This document shows, in pieces, positions 53,857 to 63,955 of a DNA stretch of 64,000 nucleotides; position 1 is the stretch's first letter, and each line of letters starts with the position of its first letter. The stretch is from Schizochytrium sp. TIO01 (lineage: Eukaryota; Sar; Bigyra; Thraustochytrida; Thraustochytriidae): the NCBI GenBank assembly GCA_004764695.1, contig SMSO01000036.1, positions 82,001-146,000 of the forward strand. The letters are read 5' to 3'. The translations under genes and the position numbers were made by a program. The notes under the pieces are model-generated. The model did no database searches. It saw only the letters and a program-made list of their open reading frames with translations, and was not told the DNA's origin.

Positions 53857-55755
53857 TTACTCTTCAGGAGCAACCATCTCAACTTCAACATGGTGGTAAG
53901 AATTGTTCATGATTCCACGCAAATTCCACACAGACTCAAGGTGCTCCGGCTGGTGGTTCATTGAGATATCTACGGCACGGCAGCACAGATCAACCTTTGC
54001 GCCAGGCTTGCAGAGCTCAGGAGGAATATCCACCTCAGCTTCCCAAAATGTCCAGGCCCACGCACGGTTTTGGGACTGCTCTGCACCCTGGCCCAGCTCT
54101 GCTGGCTGCCAAGTACGGCCACCATCAGCAGAAACGTCGACACGAATGATATTGCGACCACCGCCGCTCCAAGCCCATCCCTTTAGAGTTATGCTACCTT
54201 CCTCGTAGTCGATCTTGGTCTCTGGACGAGGAGTGCAAATGGCAGAGTTTACAGGCAGTTCCTGCACGGATGGGAGAGTCTCAGGGTCGACATTATCAAA
54301 AGATTTCATGTATGAAGGTGCTCCCTTGTAAGCAATTCCTCGTTGCCAGCCGCTATGAGATTCGCCTTTGGAAGCTGTGATACGATGACACCATTTAACA
54401 CTTCGCGCCGCGAGATGACCAGGTACGATAATGCGTACGGGACCACCATGCTCACGAGGGATTGGCTGTCCATTCATCTCGTATGCTACAAGTACATCAC
54501 CAAATTTGTTTAAAGCCTTTTCAATGGGGATGGATGCATCATAAGGCTTATCAAGGCCCTCGAACTGAATATGCTTCACACCAGCTCGCTCAATCAGAGC
54601 AGACTCGTCACCAAATCCCGTGAACTCAAGCACATCTCGTAAAAGGCAGCCGCCCCAAACAGCCGTACTGATTGCACCGCAATCCCACTCCAGGCCCTGT
54701 ACGGTGTCGACCTTGCCCAGTTCTGTACGCCGGTTACCTGCGCATTGTAGGGTAACTGGAATCTCATGTTTCTTGAAACGCGTGCGAAGATCCTTCGTGG
54801 TGAGTTGCAGAATATTGGCATCTTCGAAAGCAAGCACTAGCCTGTAGTCGTCCTCGTTAGACGAAGGAACAGGATGGTGGTGACGCTTATAATGCATTGG
54901 CACGGGCGTAATGTAGTTGTCTGGGATGAGCTCAATCACAGTCTCCGCGTTGTAAGGTTTCTCACAGCGTACCTTACCCAAATGCACACGAGGCGGATCA
55001 TTCGCGTAGGGGTCATCGAATGCAATCATCGGCTGATCCTCCATTTCGTGTTTGTACAAAGTGCCAATACGTAGAGAGGCAAGGATCTCCAAAACCTGCT
55101 TTGTGCTATGCTGCTGGTACATGGCCCAATATGGGTCAATGGCAGAGCCTGCGGCCAGGAGGATGCGCTCACCTCCAGGGTGGGCAGAGACAAAATCTGT
55201 TACATCGTACACACCATCACGGTACGTCACGTAAATACGGTCTTCTGCGCGTTTGTGCTTGCTCACTTCTTTGCGTGTAAAGTATGGAAACCCTAGCGGG
55301 CACCGCTCCGTGCGGCTTCCTCCAGGAGGCACATCATCAGGAGATGGGTTCCGAGCCTCCGCAAGGTTGACATCGCCTGAAATGTAGACTCCTAAACCAC
55401 TCAAAGCTGCGAGCATTGCAACGGAAGCCATCACAAATTTTCGCTGATCTTTCCATGAATCATCAGCCCCAATAATTGCTGCAACACCCCGCACAGATGA
55501 TGATGTCGCATTAGTTTCGCTTGTTTTCCTTAGAGACTTGTAAAGTACGGACACGGCGGAACTCTTCGTGCGCACAACCTTGTCACCTGGCACAGCGGCA
55601 CGTTCTGCACCTGCCTTACGAACATGGAGGCATCTTCGAGCAGACCTGAGAGCTTGAAGTCCTTGTGAACTAGTTTTGCCAAAGGTCTTCACGACGCCCC
55701 GGCCCGCCATTTGCTCCACACCGGTGGCCAGTTTGAGCAGCTCCCGAGACGTCAT
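53857..55755 (-). CDS. Sulfite oxidase, cytochrome b5-molybdopterin type
   Basis: 632 aa from the ATG at 55755. Oxidises sulfite to sulfate with electrons passed to cytochrome c. The N-terminus is Arg-rich and lacks acidic residues over long stretches, then a hydrophobic segment follows (MASVAMLAALSGLGVYI, about 109-125). This bipartite presequence suggests the mitochondrial intermembrane space, as for the animal enzyme. Next is a cytochrome b5 domain (about 160-235) with haem ligands in AHPGGE (His192) and QQHST (His216). Then the molybdenum-cofactor domain with the ligand Cys338 in LQCAGNRRTE, GVKHIQFEGLD and PREHGGPVRIIVPGHLAARS, and the C-terminal dimerisation domain ending WNLRGIMNNSYHHVEVEM. 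All key residues seem present. It is longer than the mammalian enzyme, mostly in the leader. Confidence 0.93.
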   Translation of the reverse strand: MTSRELLKLATGVEQMAGRGVVKTFGKTSSQGLQALRSARRCLHVRKAGAERAAVPGDKVVRTKSSAVSVLYKSLRKTSETNATSSSVRGVAAIIGADDSWKDQRKFVMASVAMLAALSGLGVYISGDVNLAEARNPSPDDVPPGGSRTERCPLGFPYFTRKEVSKHKRAEDRIYVTYRDGVYDVTDFVSAHPGGERILLAAGSAIDPYWAMYQQHSTKQVLEILASLRIGTLYKHEMEDQPMIAFDDPYANDPPRVHLGKVRCEKPYNAETVIELIPDNYITPVPMHYKRHHHPVPSSNEDDYRLVLAFEDANILQLTTKDLRTRFKKHEIPVTLQCAGNRRTELGKVDTVQGLEWDCGAISTAVWGGCLLRDVLEFTGFGDESALIERAGVKHIQFEGLDKPYDASIPIEKALNKFGDVLVAYEMNGQPIPREHGGPVRIIVPGHLAARSVKWCHRITASKGESHSGWQRGIAYKGAPSYMKSFDNVDPETLPSVQELPVNSAICTPRPETKIDYEEGSITLKGWAWSGGGRNIIRVDVSADGGRTWQPAELGQGAEQSQNRAWAWTFWEAEVDIPPELCKPGAKVDLCCRAVDISMNHQPEHLESVWNLRGIMNNSYHHVEVEMVAPEE

Positions 55756-58350
55756 CCTCAACAACGCCAGGTTGAAGACAAAACAAATTACTACAACCTC
55801 CGCCAGGGACAACCGCAGCGCTTTAGTGCGCCGCAAGTCAACAGTGAGGGACGAGCCCAACGGAAAGTCGTCTCTGCGATTGGGTTTTGGTCGTCCGTGT
55901 CTTGGACGCTTTTATGTGCTGGTGTTTTGATCAGCTCAGAGTACGCTCCACCCCGCGTCACCATGGGTCCCTGAGGTGACCTACCTTGCTTAGCAATCGT
56001 ACTATAAATCAATGTTTCGTTGACGGTGATAATATTCTATACAGAGAGACACAAAAAATCGAGTATCTTCGACTCTTCTTCAACCTCAGGTTTGCGCTTG
56101 GGCAACCTGCCTGCGAAGAGTTTACAAAGCTCAATCTCTGCCTCGAGCGAACTTCGTAGACCTCAGCGTTGTTGCGATCTCGAGCCTTTCTTGGTCTGCG
56201 CTGCGCCGAAGATGGGCCCTGGCCGGCTTCAAAGTAGTGCTTCGCAATAAGTTAGTTATATTATATCTCCTGAAGGCGTCTGCACTTCAGAGGTTTCCTC
56301 GATCAATGCTGATTTCGCTGGCATCGTGCACTCGGCATAGCGGGCCATGATGCGAGCTGTGCTGGCAGACCTCGTGCGACTGCTGAGGCGGGAACGCGCG
56401 GTTTTGCAGCATCTAAGAACTGCAATTCTCAGTCAGTTACAGAGAGAGCCTTAAGAAATTCCGTGCGCCGCCGAATTCTTCAGTTCCGTGGGAAATGAAC
56501 ATTTGCAAGTACCCGTGTTTCATGTGTGTGGAACAACTCGAGCAATCCGCACCGCTTGCTTGAAACGCTTCGACGCAGAAGGACCGAGTCTTGAGGCGTG
56601 CCGAGTCGAGTCAAGCCCAGGCGAGGCACGGCAGAGGTCCCGGCGGGAGGATCTGTGATGAGAAAGGCGATGCAAATCAAGCAATTTGAGGATTTTACTC
56701 GGTAGCATACTTTCGGAGATTTGGGTGTGCGCTGACCATATCGATAGACAGTGTGTACCTAGTACCTGAGTAGGTAGTAACCCTAGTAGCAGGAGTTAGT
56801 AGGTACCTCCTCGCCTCAGGTCACTTAGACTCGGAAACGGAGGAGCCATCATAGATCTTCAGAATAACTCACGGTCAAAGTCGTGATGCAGGCGAGCGTG
56901 AGGAAAAGGCTTCAAGATGCCCAGCTCAAGCCGTGGCAGGGTTTTCTCCGGTGGTTGCCGATAAAGTTTCGGCGTAGCCTTGTAAAAGTGAATGTTAGGA
57001 TGATGGATGTGGGCGTAGCTGAAATCAGGAATCATTGCGCGAACACCACCGCATCGCCCCCTTTTTAACTTTGAAAGAAATCATGGCCGACTTGCCCCAA
57101 AATCTACAAGCGGATCATACCGGGGTGGGGATGGCCCGTGCATCAAGACTCTAAATATGTTTTGCTGTACTAATCCAGTGCGGTTCTTTCCGCGAGCAGA
57201 AACTTGCTCGTCCGTCATGGGTCTTGCTTGGCCAACCCCAAGAGCGTTCGCAACTGGATACCTACTTCTTTCCATGGCACAAAGATGGCTCTCCTCGTCA
57301 AGCTTCAAGGTTTCCGAATTCGAGGGGTCCTTGAAGTTGCGCAGGTTTCGGACTTTTGGTCTCGCAGAATTGCATGGCGTGAGGTGGCAAGATCTCTGGC
57401 AGTTTTCCCATCCACGCGATGGGTTGTACAGAGAAAGTGGGCATGCAGGAGGATTGCGAAATGTCTGAAGATCACGTCTACTTGAAGCCACTATATGCTC
57501 GAAAGCGTTCGATGGTGCATGGGTATTTATTTAACGAGAGGGAGGGAAGGCTGTGCACACGCATGTTTTAGAACATGTTGCAAATAGAGGAAAGCCACAT
57601 CTAAGTACGATGTAGTCACACTCAGTTGAGATTAAAAAGCTGATGAAGCAGAGGAGGTTTGCAGCCCATGGATAAGTGGTATTGCGGCCTTTCATGTTTG
57701 CATGGCATGAGAGGAAGCGAACAGGCTACCTCATCTGACAAAGTGCAAAGTCTTGGATTATATTCAGTTTTTCAGTTTTGTTAGATGCAAAGAAGAGTCT
57801 GACACTTAAATGTTGGCGAAATGCCAAGAGACACCCACCGAGGTTATGGCGAGTAAGCCAAAAGCTTTTTTCTTCTTTCGTGCGATGGTGGTACCAAGAT
57901 AGTCCCTACAATAGATAGTGCGACAAACAGACAAGGCGAAAGAGTGGCTCCAAGTTTCATATGCACTTTTGAGAAAGGGTAGACGCAACGAAAGTCTGTT
58001 GGTTAAAGATCTTGCGAACGGTAAATGGGTGATTTAACAGAGGAAAGTATCTCATCAGAGGTCTTTTGAGGCATCTTGCTGCTTCGCCAATCTTTGTATA
58101 TCGTCACTCGATGGTGGTCTTGATTCATGACACAAGTTAGGTAAAGTAAAAATAATAGATGGTAAAAGTTGAGTGTTATAGCCGGTTTGCTTATTTTTTT
58201 TTCAAAGATATAGATTGATGGGTATATATTATATTTGTCGAGTCTGGCGTCACGACTGGCAAATAGACTCATTATCTCTTTGGTTTGTTATTCAGAATTG
58301 ATAGAAACGAGGACATCATAAGAGAACACACAAGATGACGCATGCGAAAA
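55756..58350. other. Intergenic, no gene seen
   Basis: 2.6 kb. 56745..56812 is a cluster of TACCTAGTACCTGAGTAGGT-type units ending in AGGTACCT. The short frames at 57080..57490 on both strands mirror each other and are not supported as genes. Confidence 0.5.
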
Positions 58351-59439
58351 TTAAGGAGCAGAGCACTTGATGAAAGAGCTCTTAATACGCGACTCATCGC
58401 TCTCAAGGTATCCTTGGTTGGAATAACGCACCACATAGTCTGGGTAAGCAGCGGCAACAAAGTCGCATACCTTTCGGTTGCAATCCTCACAACGGCCATA
58501 GGTACGTGAGTAGCCAAAAATAGAAATAAGGCCTGCCTTCTCTGAGTGCTTAAGGTGATGGCGAGTAATGCGGCCTCCTCCCAACACGGTACCCTGCAGA
58601 CCATATCTGGCAAGTGAGTGACGTACAGTCCGGGCTGCATCAGGGTGCTTGCAAGTCTTGCTCTTGTGAGGGCAACCCTGCACGACATAAGCGCCATCAC
58701 CGTTCTTGTCCTTGGCATGCACAAGCACAAACTTGAAGCTACCAGAAGGAGAGATGTTCACGGTCTTCTTGTTGAGATTAGCAAAGTAAGCGTCAATCGT
58801 GAGACGCTTGTCATCAGGGCCAGAGAAAGTTGGGACCTGCTCGTGGGCAAGTGCAACACGTGCAGCCTCCTCCTCAGCAATCTCTGCAGAACGCTGCTGC
58901 TCAAGGTCAGGCAGGTCATCAAAACCATTTCCTGCATGGAGTGCAGATTCGCTGTCAAGAACTTCCTCAACTTCGTTGTCCACAACCTGCTCGACGCCAT
59001 CCTCTTCATTGTCTACGTCCTGAGCATCAGTCTCACCAGATTCCTCGTCGTCTTCTTCATCTTCCCCGTGATCATTGGGGCTGGACTCGTCCTCATCCTC
59101 GGCGTCTTCGTCTTCAGCATCTTCGTCTTCCTCATCTTCATCGTCTTCATCCGCCAGACGCATAGATCCACGCATGGAGCGTTGCACGTCGGCATCAGAA
59201 TCATCGATGATTCCAGAGAGGCCAGATCCAGCCACAGAGTTGGCTACAGCCGTCTCTTCGCCGCTGCCAAATGCAACGTACACGACGACCAGAGCTAAGA
59301 GCGCCACCACTCCGAGAACGAGGTGTCTAGGCATCTGGGCTTTCTTGCCATCCTTACCATTGGCGTAATGACTCTCACTTGTAGCCCTGCTGCTCGAAGG
59401 CTGCGGAAATTGACGCGGTCTGATGACTCCCTTGCGCAT
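58351..59439 (-). CDS. Membrane-anchored PHPT1/Janus-fold protein (phosphohistidine phosphatase-like)
   Basis: 362 aa, ATG at 59439. A basic N-terminus, one membrane segment (HLVLGVVALLALVVVYVAF, 39-57), a strongly acidic linker (about 97-165, mostly Asp/Glu), then a C-terminal domain (about 226-345) matching the 14-kDa phosphohistidine phosphatase family: GSFKFVLVHAK, LGGGRITR (286-293), ISIFGYSRTYGRCEDC and AAYPDYVVRYSNQGYL. His265 in CKHPDAARTV lies 22 residues before GGGRI, the same spacing as the catalytic His of human PHPT1, so it is probably retained. Known family members are small soluble cytosolic proteins. Here the likely type II topology would place the domain in the secretory lumen or outside, and eight extra cysteines could form disulfides. 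Function in that place is unknown. Confidence 0.8.
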   Translation of the reverse strand: MRKGVIRPRQFPQPSSSRATSESHYANGKDGKKAQMPRHLVLGVVALLALVVVYVAFGSGEETAVANSVAGSGLSGIIDDSDADVQRSMRGSMRLADEDDEDEEDEDAEDEDAEDEDESSPNDHGEDEEDDEESGETDAQDVDNEEDGVEQVVDNEVEEVLDSESALHAGNGFDDLPDLEQQRSAEIAEEEAARVALAHEQVPTFSGPDDKRLTIDAYFANLNKKTVNISPSGSFKFVLVHAKDKNGDGAYVVQGCPHKSKTCKHPDAARTVRHSLARYGLQGTVLGGGRITRHHLKHSEKAGLISIFGYSRTYGRCEDCNRKVCDFVAAAYPDYVVRYSNQGYLESDESRIKSSFIKCSAP

Positions 59440-60519
59440 CTTGAAAGATCAAGGTTCTCGCAAAAATTACAACAACTTTCGACCCCAATTAACAGGTGAT
59501 TGATCAGATGTTCCTCTCTTCCTCTTTGCAGAGCCGAGGGAGGACAGAGCGGTTTCGCGTGTACGATGCCTCGCAGACCGCAAGAGGTTCTTCTTGGACT
59601 TCGCTCCTGAGTCTACGCTGTCGTTATCTTTAGAACGTATGAGTTATAGATCAGAAAGGGGCCAAGCGAGCGAGCCGATGGCGCACGCCAGTCCCGACTC
59701 TTTGGGGTTGCGGTAGTCAGTTCCTTAGCTCGGGGCCGTGAGATGGGAGTTCCAAGACGCTGCAGGAAGGCCACAGCCTTTTCACAACGCCTGGGGATCT
59801 GCGAGGCTGCGAAGGCAGAGCTCGAGCTACGCGCGATCCAAGTTTGTTTGGCAAGTCTGTCTCTTCGTCTCTGTCTCTGTAGCTGCCTGTCTTTCTTTTC
59901 TTTTCTCTCTTTCTTTCTATGGGCCTCTTTGTAATCCTCTATTCTCCATAGTATAACAAACGTTTACTATACAGTATACACGATGTTGTACTTGTGAGTT
60001 TTCACGTATAACTCACTTGCGGCAATGTGGGGTCCGATCACTCTTAGCATTGCGAGCTTAGTAAGACCTAACTACCTTCTAAGCAGGTAAGAGCAGGGTA
60101 GTCGATGGCACAACGTGCATTTGCATGCACACGAGGCCAGCGTGATTTTGGTCTCCAAAGGAATTTCATCGCTCAGACTCGGCTCTAAAGGTTTAATTGA
60201 TTCGATGGCTCACATGCTAAAATAAAAACACAGCTGGTCGGTGCAGCGGAGAAAATGGCTCAAGTATGAAACCTATCTTCCTACATTGGACATTGGAGGC
60301 TGATTGTTGTTCGGATCGTTTTTAATTAAGTCTTCTGTTGCAAAGTAAAATTGATCTTAAATACCAGACAACAAGGAAATTCAGGAATCGAGAGTAGTGG
60401 TATGCATGCACATGGTAGGTGTGAAGCGTTTGCCTATATGAAAGAAGCGAGAAACAGAGATGGCCGGTACAAATAAAAGAAAGGCACCAGGATTATTAAC
60501 AAGACACATGCAGAATATT
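59440..60519. other. Intergenic, no gene seen
   Basis: 1.1 kb between two - strand genes: the 3' flank of the phosphodiesterase gene and the promoter region of the PHPT1-fold gene. No repeats of note. Confidence 0.5.
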
Positions 60520-62622
60520 TTATTGAGTTACAGACTTTGATCGTGAATTTGATGATGGTGGTGGAGTGGGAGGAGAAATGGAACATGTGGGAGACGATGA
60601 AGTGAGAGACGCAGAACTGGCGGGGCTAGGGATCGACACACAAGGCGACGGCCAGGCAAGCTCGTTAATACGACAGTGCTGGTATTCACGGAGTTTGATT
60701 TTGTTTTCCTCGAGGTTAGGGACGAGCATGCGGCCAATTGCTGGACTCCATTGAGCAAGCGTATCAATAAATGATTCAACAACGATGTCAAAAAAGTACG
60801 TTTGCATCTCACATGGAAAACAGACCTCGCGGTCGTATCCTTTAGCGACCTCCAAGCCAAGACTGCGTTCCTGATCACCCTGGTCAAAGAATTCCTGGAA
60901 AACCAGAGGAATCCATTGGCGATAGATGTTCCAGGACTTGGCAGTGTTGCCGACATCAGCGACATGGACGATAGAGCACATGATGATGTTGAGGTCAGCC
61001 TCGAGCACGGTTTGCATATTTGCAGAAGGGTCATTGAGAACCTCGGGAGGAATGGTATCTGGCAGACAAGCACGGGATAATGGACGGGTACTGTTGACCA
61101 ACTCTTTGAGCATTTCCATGTGCTCAATGTGCACAGCCAGGTCAGTACCAAGAACCATGAGAATTACACGCTCGCGGAAAAGAGCCCAATCGGCATTGTT
61201 GACGTCCTCCATGAAGTTAAGTTCAGGCTGGCGCAAAAATCCAAAAGCCACAGCTAAGTGGTGATGCTCTAAAACAGAGCGATCGCTATACACGATGGCC
61301 AAATCACTTTGCGTCTTCACCAAGAAACTCTGGTTGCGACCAGGGTGAGCGACATCATGAATGGCCGCACTAAAGAGAATAGCAAATGTGGACAGATCAC
61401 GGTAGAGCAAGCTGCCTCGAACCTCATCAGCGCTCAACAGAGCCACACATGACTGCAAGACATCGGTGGCATGCCAGCTATTATGATAGGCAACTTGATC
61501 CCGGGGCAGATAACTGCGCTCAATCTTGTCCATGAATTGAATCATTTTGCGTTGCGACTCGTCATTGTCAAGGCCGAGCTCGGTGGCACAGTCAAACATC
61601 ATGACCGCTTCCATAAAAGTGGTTGTCAGCGGCTGTACACCGAAGCAACGAGGCATCATAGGATCCTTGAGACGAGCGAAGAATCCACCCGGACCAAAGT
61701 CCCATTCCTGCATATATCTACGCATATACATGGAATTCTTGTTGCTAAGGCCCCAGCGTTGCATAGACTGCAAGCGGAGACGGCCATTCTTGTCTACAGA
61801 GACGTCTTCCTTGGTTTTACCACTGCACATCACCATGCCAAATTTGGATGGTGGAGCTGGCAAGGGCGATCCGATAGAACCCGATCCGGCGGCCGATGCA
61901 GCAGCCATAGCACATGCACCAGAAGTTGTTGCATCGCGCCAAGACCAGCTATTTCCACTGCATGTTGTGTGAAGCGCAGTCTTGGAGGTTCCTGAATTAT
62001 GGCGCGAAAGACCGTTGAATTTGGAGAGTCCACTGCTGCTTCGGTGGTTATTGTTAGCACTCGCATTGCCATTCATCATCATGTACTCCTCGTCATGGTG
62101 TTCAGGTTCCGAGTGTTTAGCTGGGCACGATGCATTGGAGGACGCACCTCCGGAGGAAATGCGTTTACCTTCGAACTGGTTTGAGGTTGTGCAGTCAAGA
62201 GAACTTCCTCGTTTGTTTTTGGTGACAATGTTGTGCGGGTTGTTGCAGTTTGAGCCGGCTCCAGTGACAGCACTACTGCTGATGTGGTCATAGCTGAGCG
62301 ACAAATGTCGGCTGAGACGCAGGCCGGGGCGTCCCAATATCCTCCGTCTCGCTCTCGCTTTGCTTCGAGTCTGGTGGTTGCTCAGATTCACTAGAGGAGC
62401 CACGCTCAGAGCGTTGAAAATCAGAAGAAAAGATCGTGCGGTCATGCTTGCCAATCTCATAAGTGCCATCGCCAGTCGCAGAAGCTGACGTACCCGTTTC
62501 GCTCTGGTCCGACGTGTCTGCCTCGTCTGCAGATTGAAGGCAATGAGAGTCCTCAAATTCAAATTCTCCTCCAAGTGATCCACGATGTGAAAGCTCAGTT
62601 TCTTCGGACCCCTCCGTTGCAT
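60520..62622 (-). CDS. Class I cyclic-nucleotide phosphodiesterase, catalytic part
   Basis: Open frame of 700 codons. The convincing coding part begins about 62340 (SLSYDHISSSAVTG); upstream of that the frame overlaps the membrane-protein frame and is Arg-rich shadow. A Ser/Asn-rich linker leads to the PDEase domain: AYHNSWHATDVLQS (HNxxHAxD), AAIHDVAHPGRNQSF (HDxxHPGxxN), LEHHHLAVAF, IVHVADVGNTAKSW (HxADxxN) and EFFDQGDQERSLGLEVAKGY. Metal-binding His and Asp residues are all present. The product hydrolyses cAMP and/or cGMP to 5'-nucleotides; specificity cannot be told. The membrane frame directly upstream is offset by +1 and probably encodes the N-terminal half of the same protein. ATG at 62622 could start a soluble form, but its first ~90 residues look non-coding. 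Confidence 0.88.
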   Translation of the reverse strand: MQRRGPKKLSFHIVDHLEENLNLRTLIAFNLQTRQTRRTRAKRVRQLLRLAMALMRLASMTARSFLLIFNALSVAPLVNLSNHQTRSKARARRRILGRPGLRLSRHLSLSYDHISSSAVTGAGSNCNNPHNIVTKNKRGSSLDCTTSNQFEGKRISSGGASSNASCPAKHSEPEHHDEEYMMMNGNASANNNHRSSSGLSKFNGLSRHNSGTSKTALHTTCSGNSWSWRDATTSGACAMAAASAAGSGSIGSPLPAPPSKFGMVMCSGKTKEDVSVDKNGRLRLQSMQRWGLSNKNSMYMRRYMQEWDFGPGGFFARLKDPMMPRCFGVQPLTTTFMEAVMMFDCATELGLDNDESQRKMIQFMDKIERSYLPRDQVAYHNSWHATDVLQSCVALLSADEVRGSLLYRDLSTFAILFSAAIHDVAHPGRNQSFLVKTQSDLAIVYSDRSVLEHHHLAVAFGFLRQPELNFMEDVNNADWALFRERVILMVLGTDLAVHIEHMEMLKELVNSTRPLSRACLPDTIPPEVLNDPSANMQTVLEADLNIIMCSIVHVADVGNTAKSWNIYRQWIPLVFQEFFDQGDQERSLGLEVAKGYDREVCFPCEMQTYFFDIVVESFIDTLAQWSPAIGRMLVPNLEENKIKLREYQHCRINELAWPSPCVSIPSPASSASLTSSSPTCSISPPTPPPSSNSRSKSVTQ

Positions 62623-63955
62623 CCGTGCGGGGTGCTGGACTCAAGGGGCGTTCAAAATTATGTGGTGAACTTACTCGAAGAATGCTGTTAAGTACGCTCG
62701 AGTTGAGAATTCCGTCTGAAGGCCGCGAGTAACGTACATTCGAAACCGATTCTCTTCGTCCTGTGCGAAAGCTTCGTTGTTGCCTTAAAAGTAAAAGCTC
62801 ACGACCGCCTGCCATTTCAATCGTAAAGAATCGCATTGCGTGGCTAGGCACTGAGAGGTTTTGTGTAAGGAACTGAATGTGGTTATTTCGCCACGGGTTG
62901 CGCTCAGATGCTCGAGATGTCTCAAGACGCGTGATAATTTGCTCGAGGCGTTTATGCAAATCAGGCATATCCACAGGGTCCAAAACATCCAGGAGGTTCT
63001 TGAGCTCCTCAACTGCAGTTCCTGTACTGGAGTCGTACCGTGGCAGGTTCGTCGACGGATTCCACTGCACCGTACGGCGGTTTGGGCGAGCTTGTGCGCG
63101 GCCGTTCCCATTGGCCTCAGCGAGCTTGCCCGGGGGAGGAGCGAGCGCCTCTCCTGTGACGAATCGCATGATGTCCTCTTTGTTAATGAAGAGCATGTGT
63201 TTACAGGTGCATATTAAGTTCGCACAAAAGACGAGAATTGCGGCGAACAACAGCGCGTTGCTGAGGGCGACCTGGCTATTATATACAAAAACAAGTCCGC
63301 AGAGGGTGTTAATTGAAGTAAGGCTCCAACATGCTGCCAGAGTTGGGAAGAGGCTACTGCGCCCAAACCCAGGGAGCAGACAAAGCCCGAGTGTGCCAAC
63401 GAAGGACAGACACAATTGTCCAAGACGTAGTTGTGCGTTTCGCGGGTTTTGATCTACGAAATCAACATCATCATATTTGTTTCCAAACGCTGTTTGTACT
63501 GGGATAGACACGTCTGCTGAGGTAACAACTGCAGCAGAAGTTGCGCCGGACACAACAATAAGGCTCGTCATGAGCACATCCCCAGAGTATATATCAAGGT
63601 TGCTCCGCCACGAGGTCTGAAGGTAAAGCACGAGGAGGCTTGCGGCAACACTGATTTTACATGCGAGAGCTCCCAAGGCAAGGTGGTTTTGAGGTACACC
63701 AAATGTTGTCTGAATGTTACCCAGAATCTCTAGAATATTCAACAGGAAGAGATACCCGAGCACGTCTACACGCCAGCCCAGGGTTGACCTCCACTGCCGG
63801 ACATCGCGCCCTTTGCAGACGCCCAGCGCATAGAATCCCAATTTGTTGAGGGGCGCAATCACCGTGCGCTTCCACCACGTGTTGGGTCGCTCAAAGTATT
63901 CCTCATCATCCCCTGGGGGGTGTTGACTTGTGATTGTATATGATCGTTTCGGCAT
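62288..63955 (-). CDS. Six-helix membrane part of the phosphodiesterase (upstream frame)
   Basis: 555 codons from the ATG at 63955. About six hydrophobic helices lie in the first 250 residues (VLGYLFLLNILEILGNI, ISVAASLLVLYLQ, DVLMTSLIVVSGATSAAVV, LCLSFVGTLGLCLLPG, LAACWSLTSINTLCGLVFVY, ALLFAAILVFCANLI). A cytosolic helical region and a long acidic Ser-rich linker follow (ETELSHRGSLGGEFEFEDSH). The frame ends at TGA (62290-62288) just where the phosphodiesterase frame becomes convincing. A multi-pass N-terminus followed by a class I phosphodiesterase is known for protist enzymes, for example apicomplexan PDEs, so the two frames most likely belong to one gene. The +1 offset may be a sequencing indel, an unrecognised intron, or recoding. 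Treated separately because the join is not proven. Confidence 0.8.
   Translation of the reverse strand: MPKRSYTITSQHPPGDDEEYFERPNTWWKRTVIAPLNKLGFYALGVCKGRDVRQWRSTLGWRVDVLGYLFLLNILEILGNIQTTFGVPQNHLALGALACKISVAASLLVLYLQTSWRSNLDIYSGDVLMTSLIVVSGATSAAVVTSADVSIPVQTAFGNKYDDVDFVDQNPRNAQLRLGQLCLSFVGTLGLCLLPGFGRSSLFPTLAACWSLTSINTLCGLVFVYNSQVALSNALLFAAILVFCANLICTCKHMLFINKEDIMRFVTGEALAPPPGKLAEANGNGRAQARPNRRTVQWNPSTNLPRYDSSTGTAVEELKNLLDVLDPVDMPDLHKRLEQIITRLETSRASERNPWRNNHIQFLTQNLSVPSHAMRFFTIEMAGGRELLLLRQQRSFRTGRRESVSNVRYSRPSDGILNSSVLNSILRVSSPHNFERPLSPAPRTDATEGSEETELSHRGSLGGEFEFEDSHCLQSADEADTSDQSETGTSASATGDGTYEIGKHDRTIFSSDFQRSERGSSSESEQPPDSKQSESETEDIGTPRPASQPTFVAQL

Noticed and set aside
58618-59298. 226-codon hydrophobic frame on +
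   Set aside because: Antisense to the Asp/Glu-rich linker of the PHPT1-fold gene, which always reads as Val/Ile/Leu/Phe-rich on the other strand.
61471-61995. 174-codon frame on +
   Set aside because: Antisense to the phosphodiesterase catalytic domain; no domain of its own.
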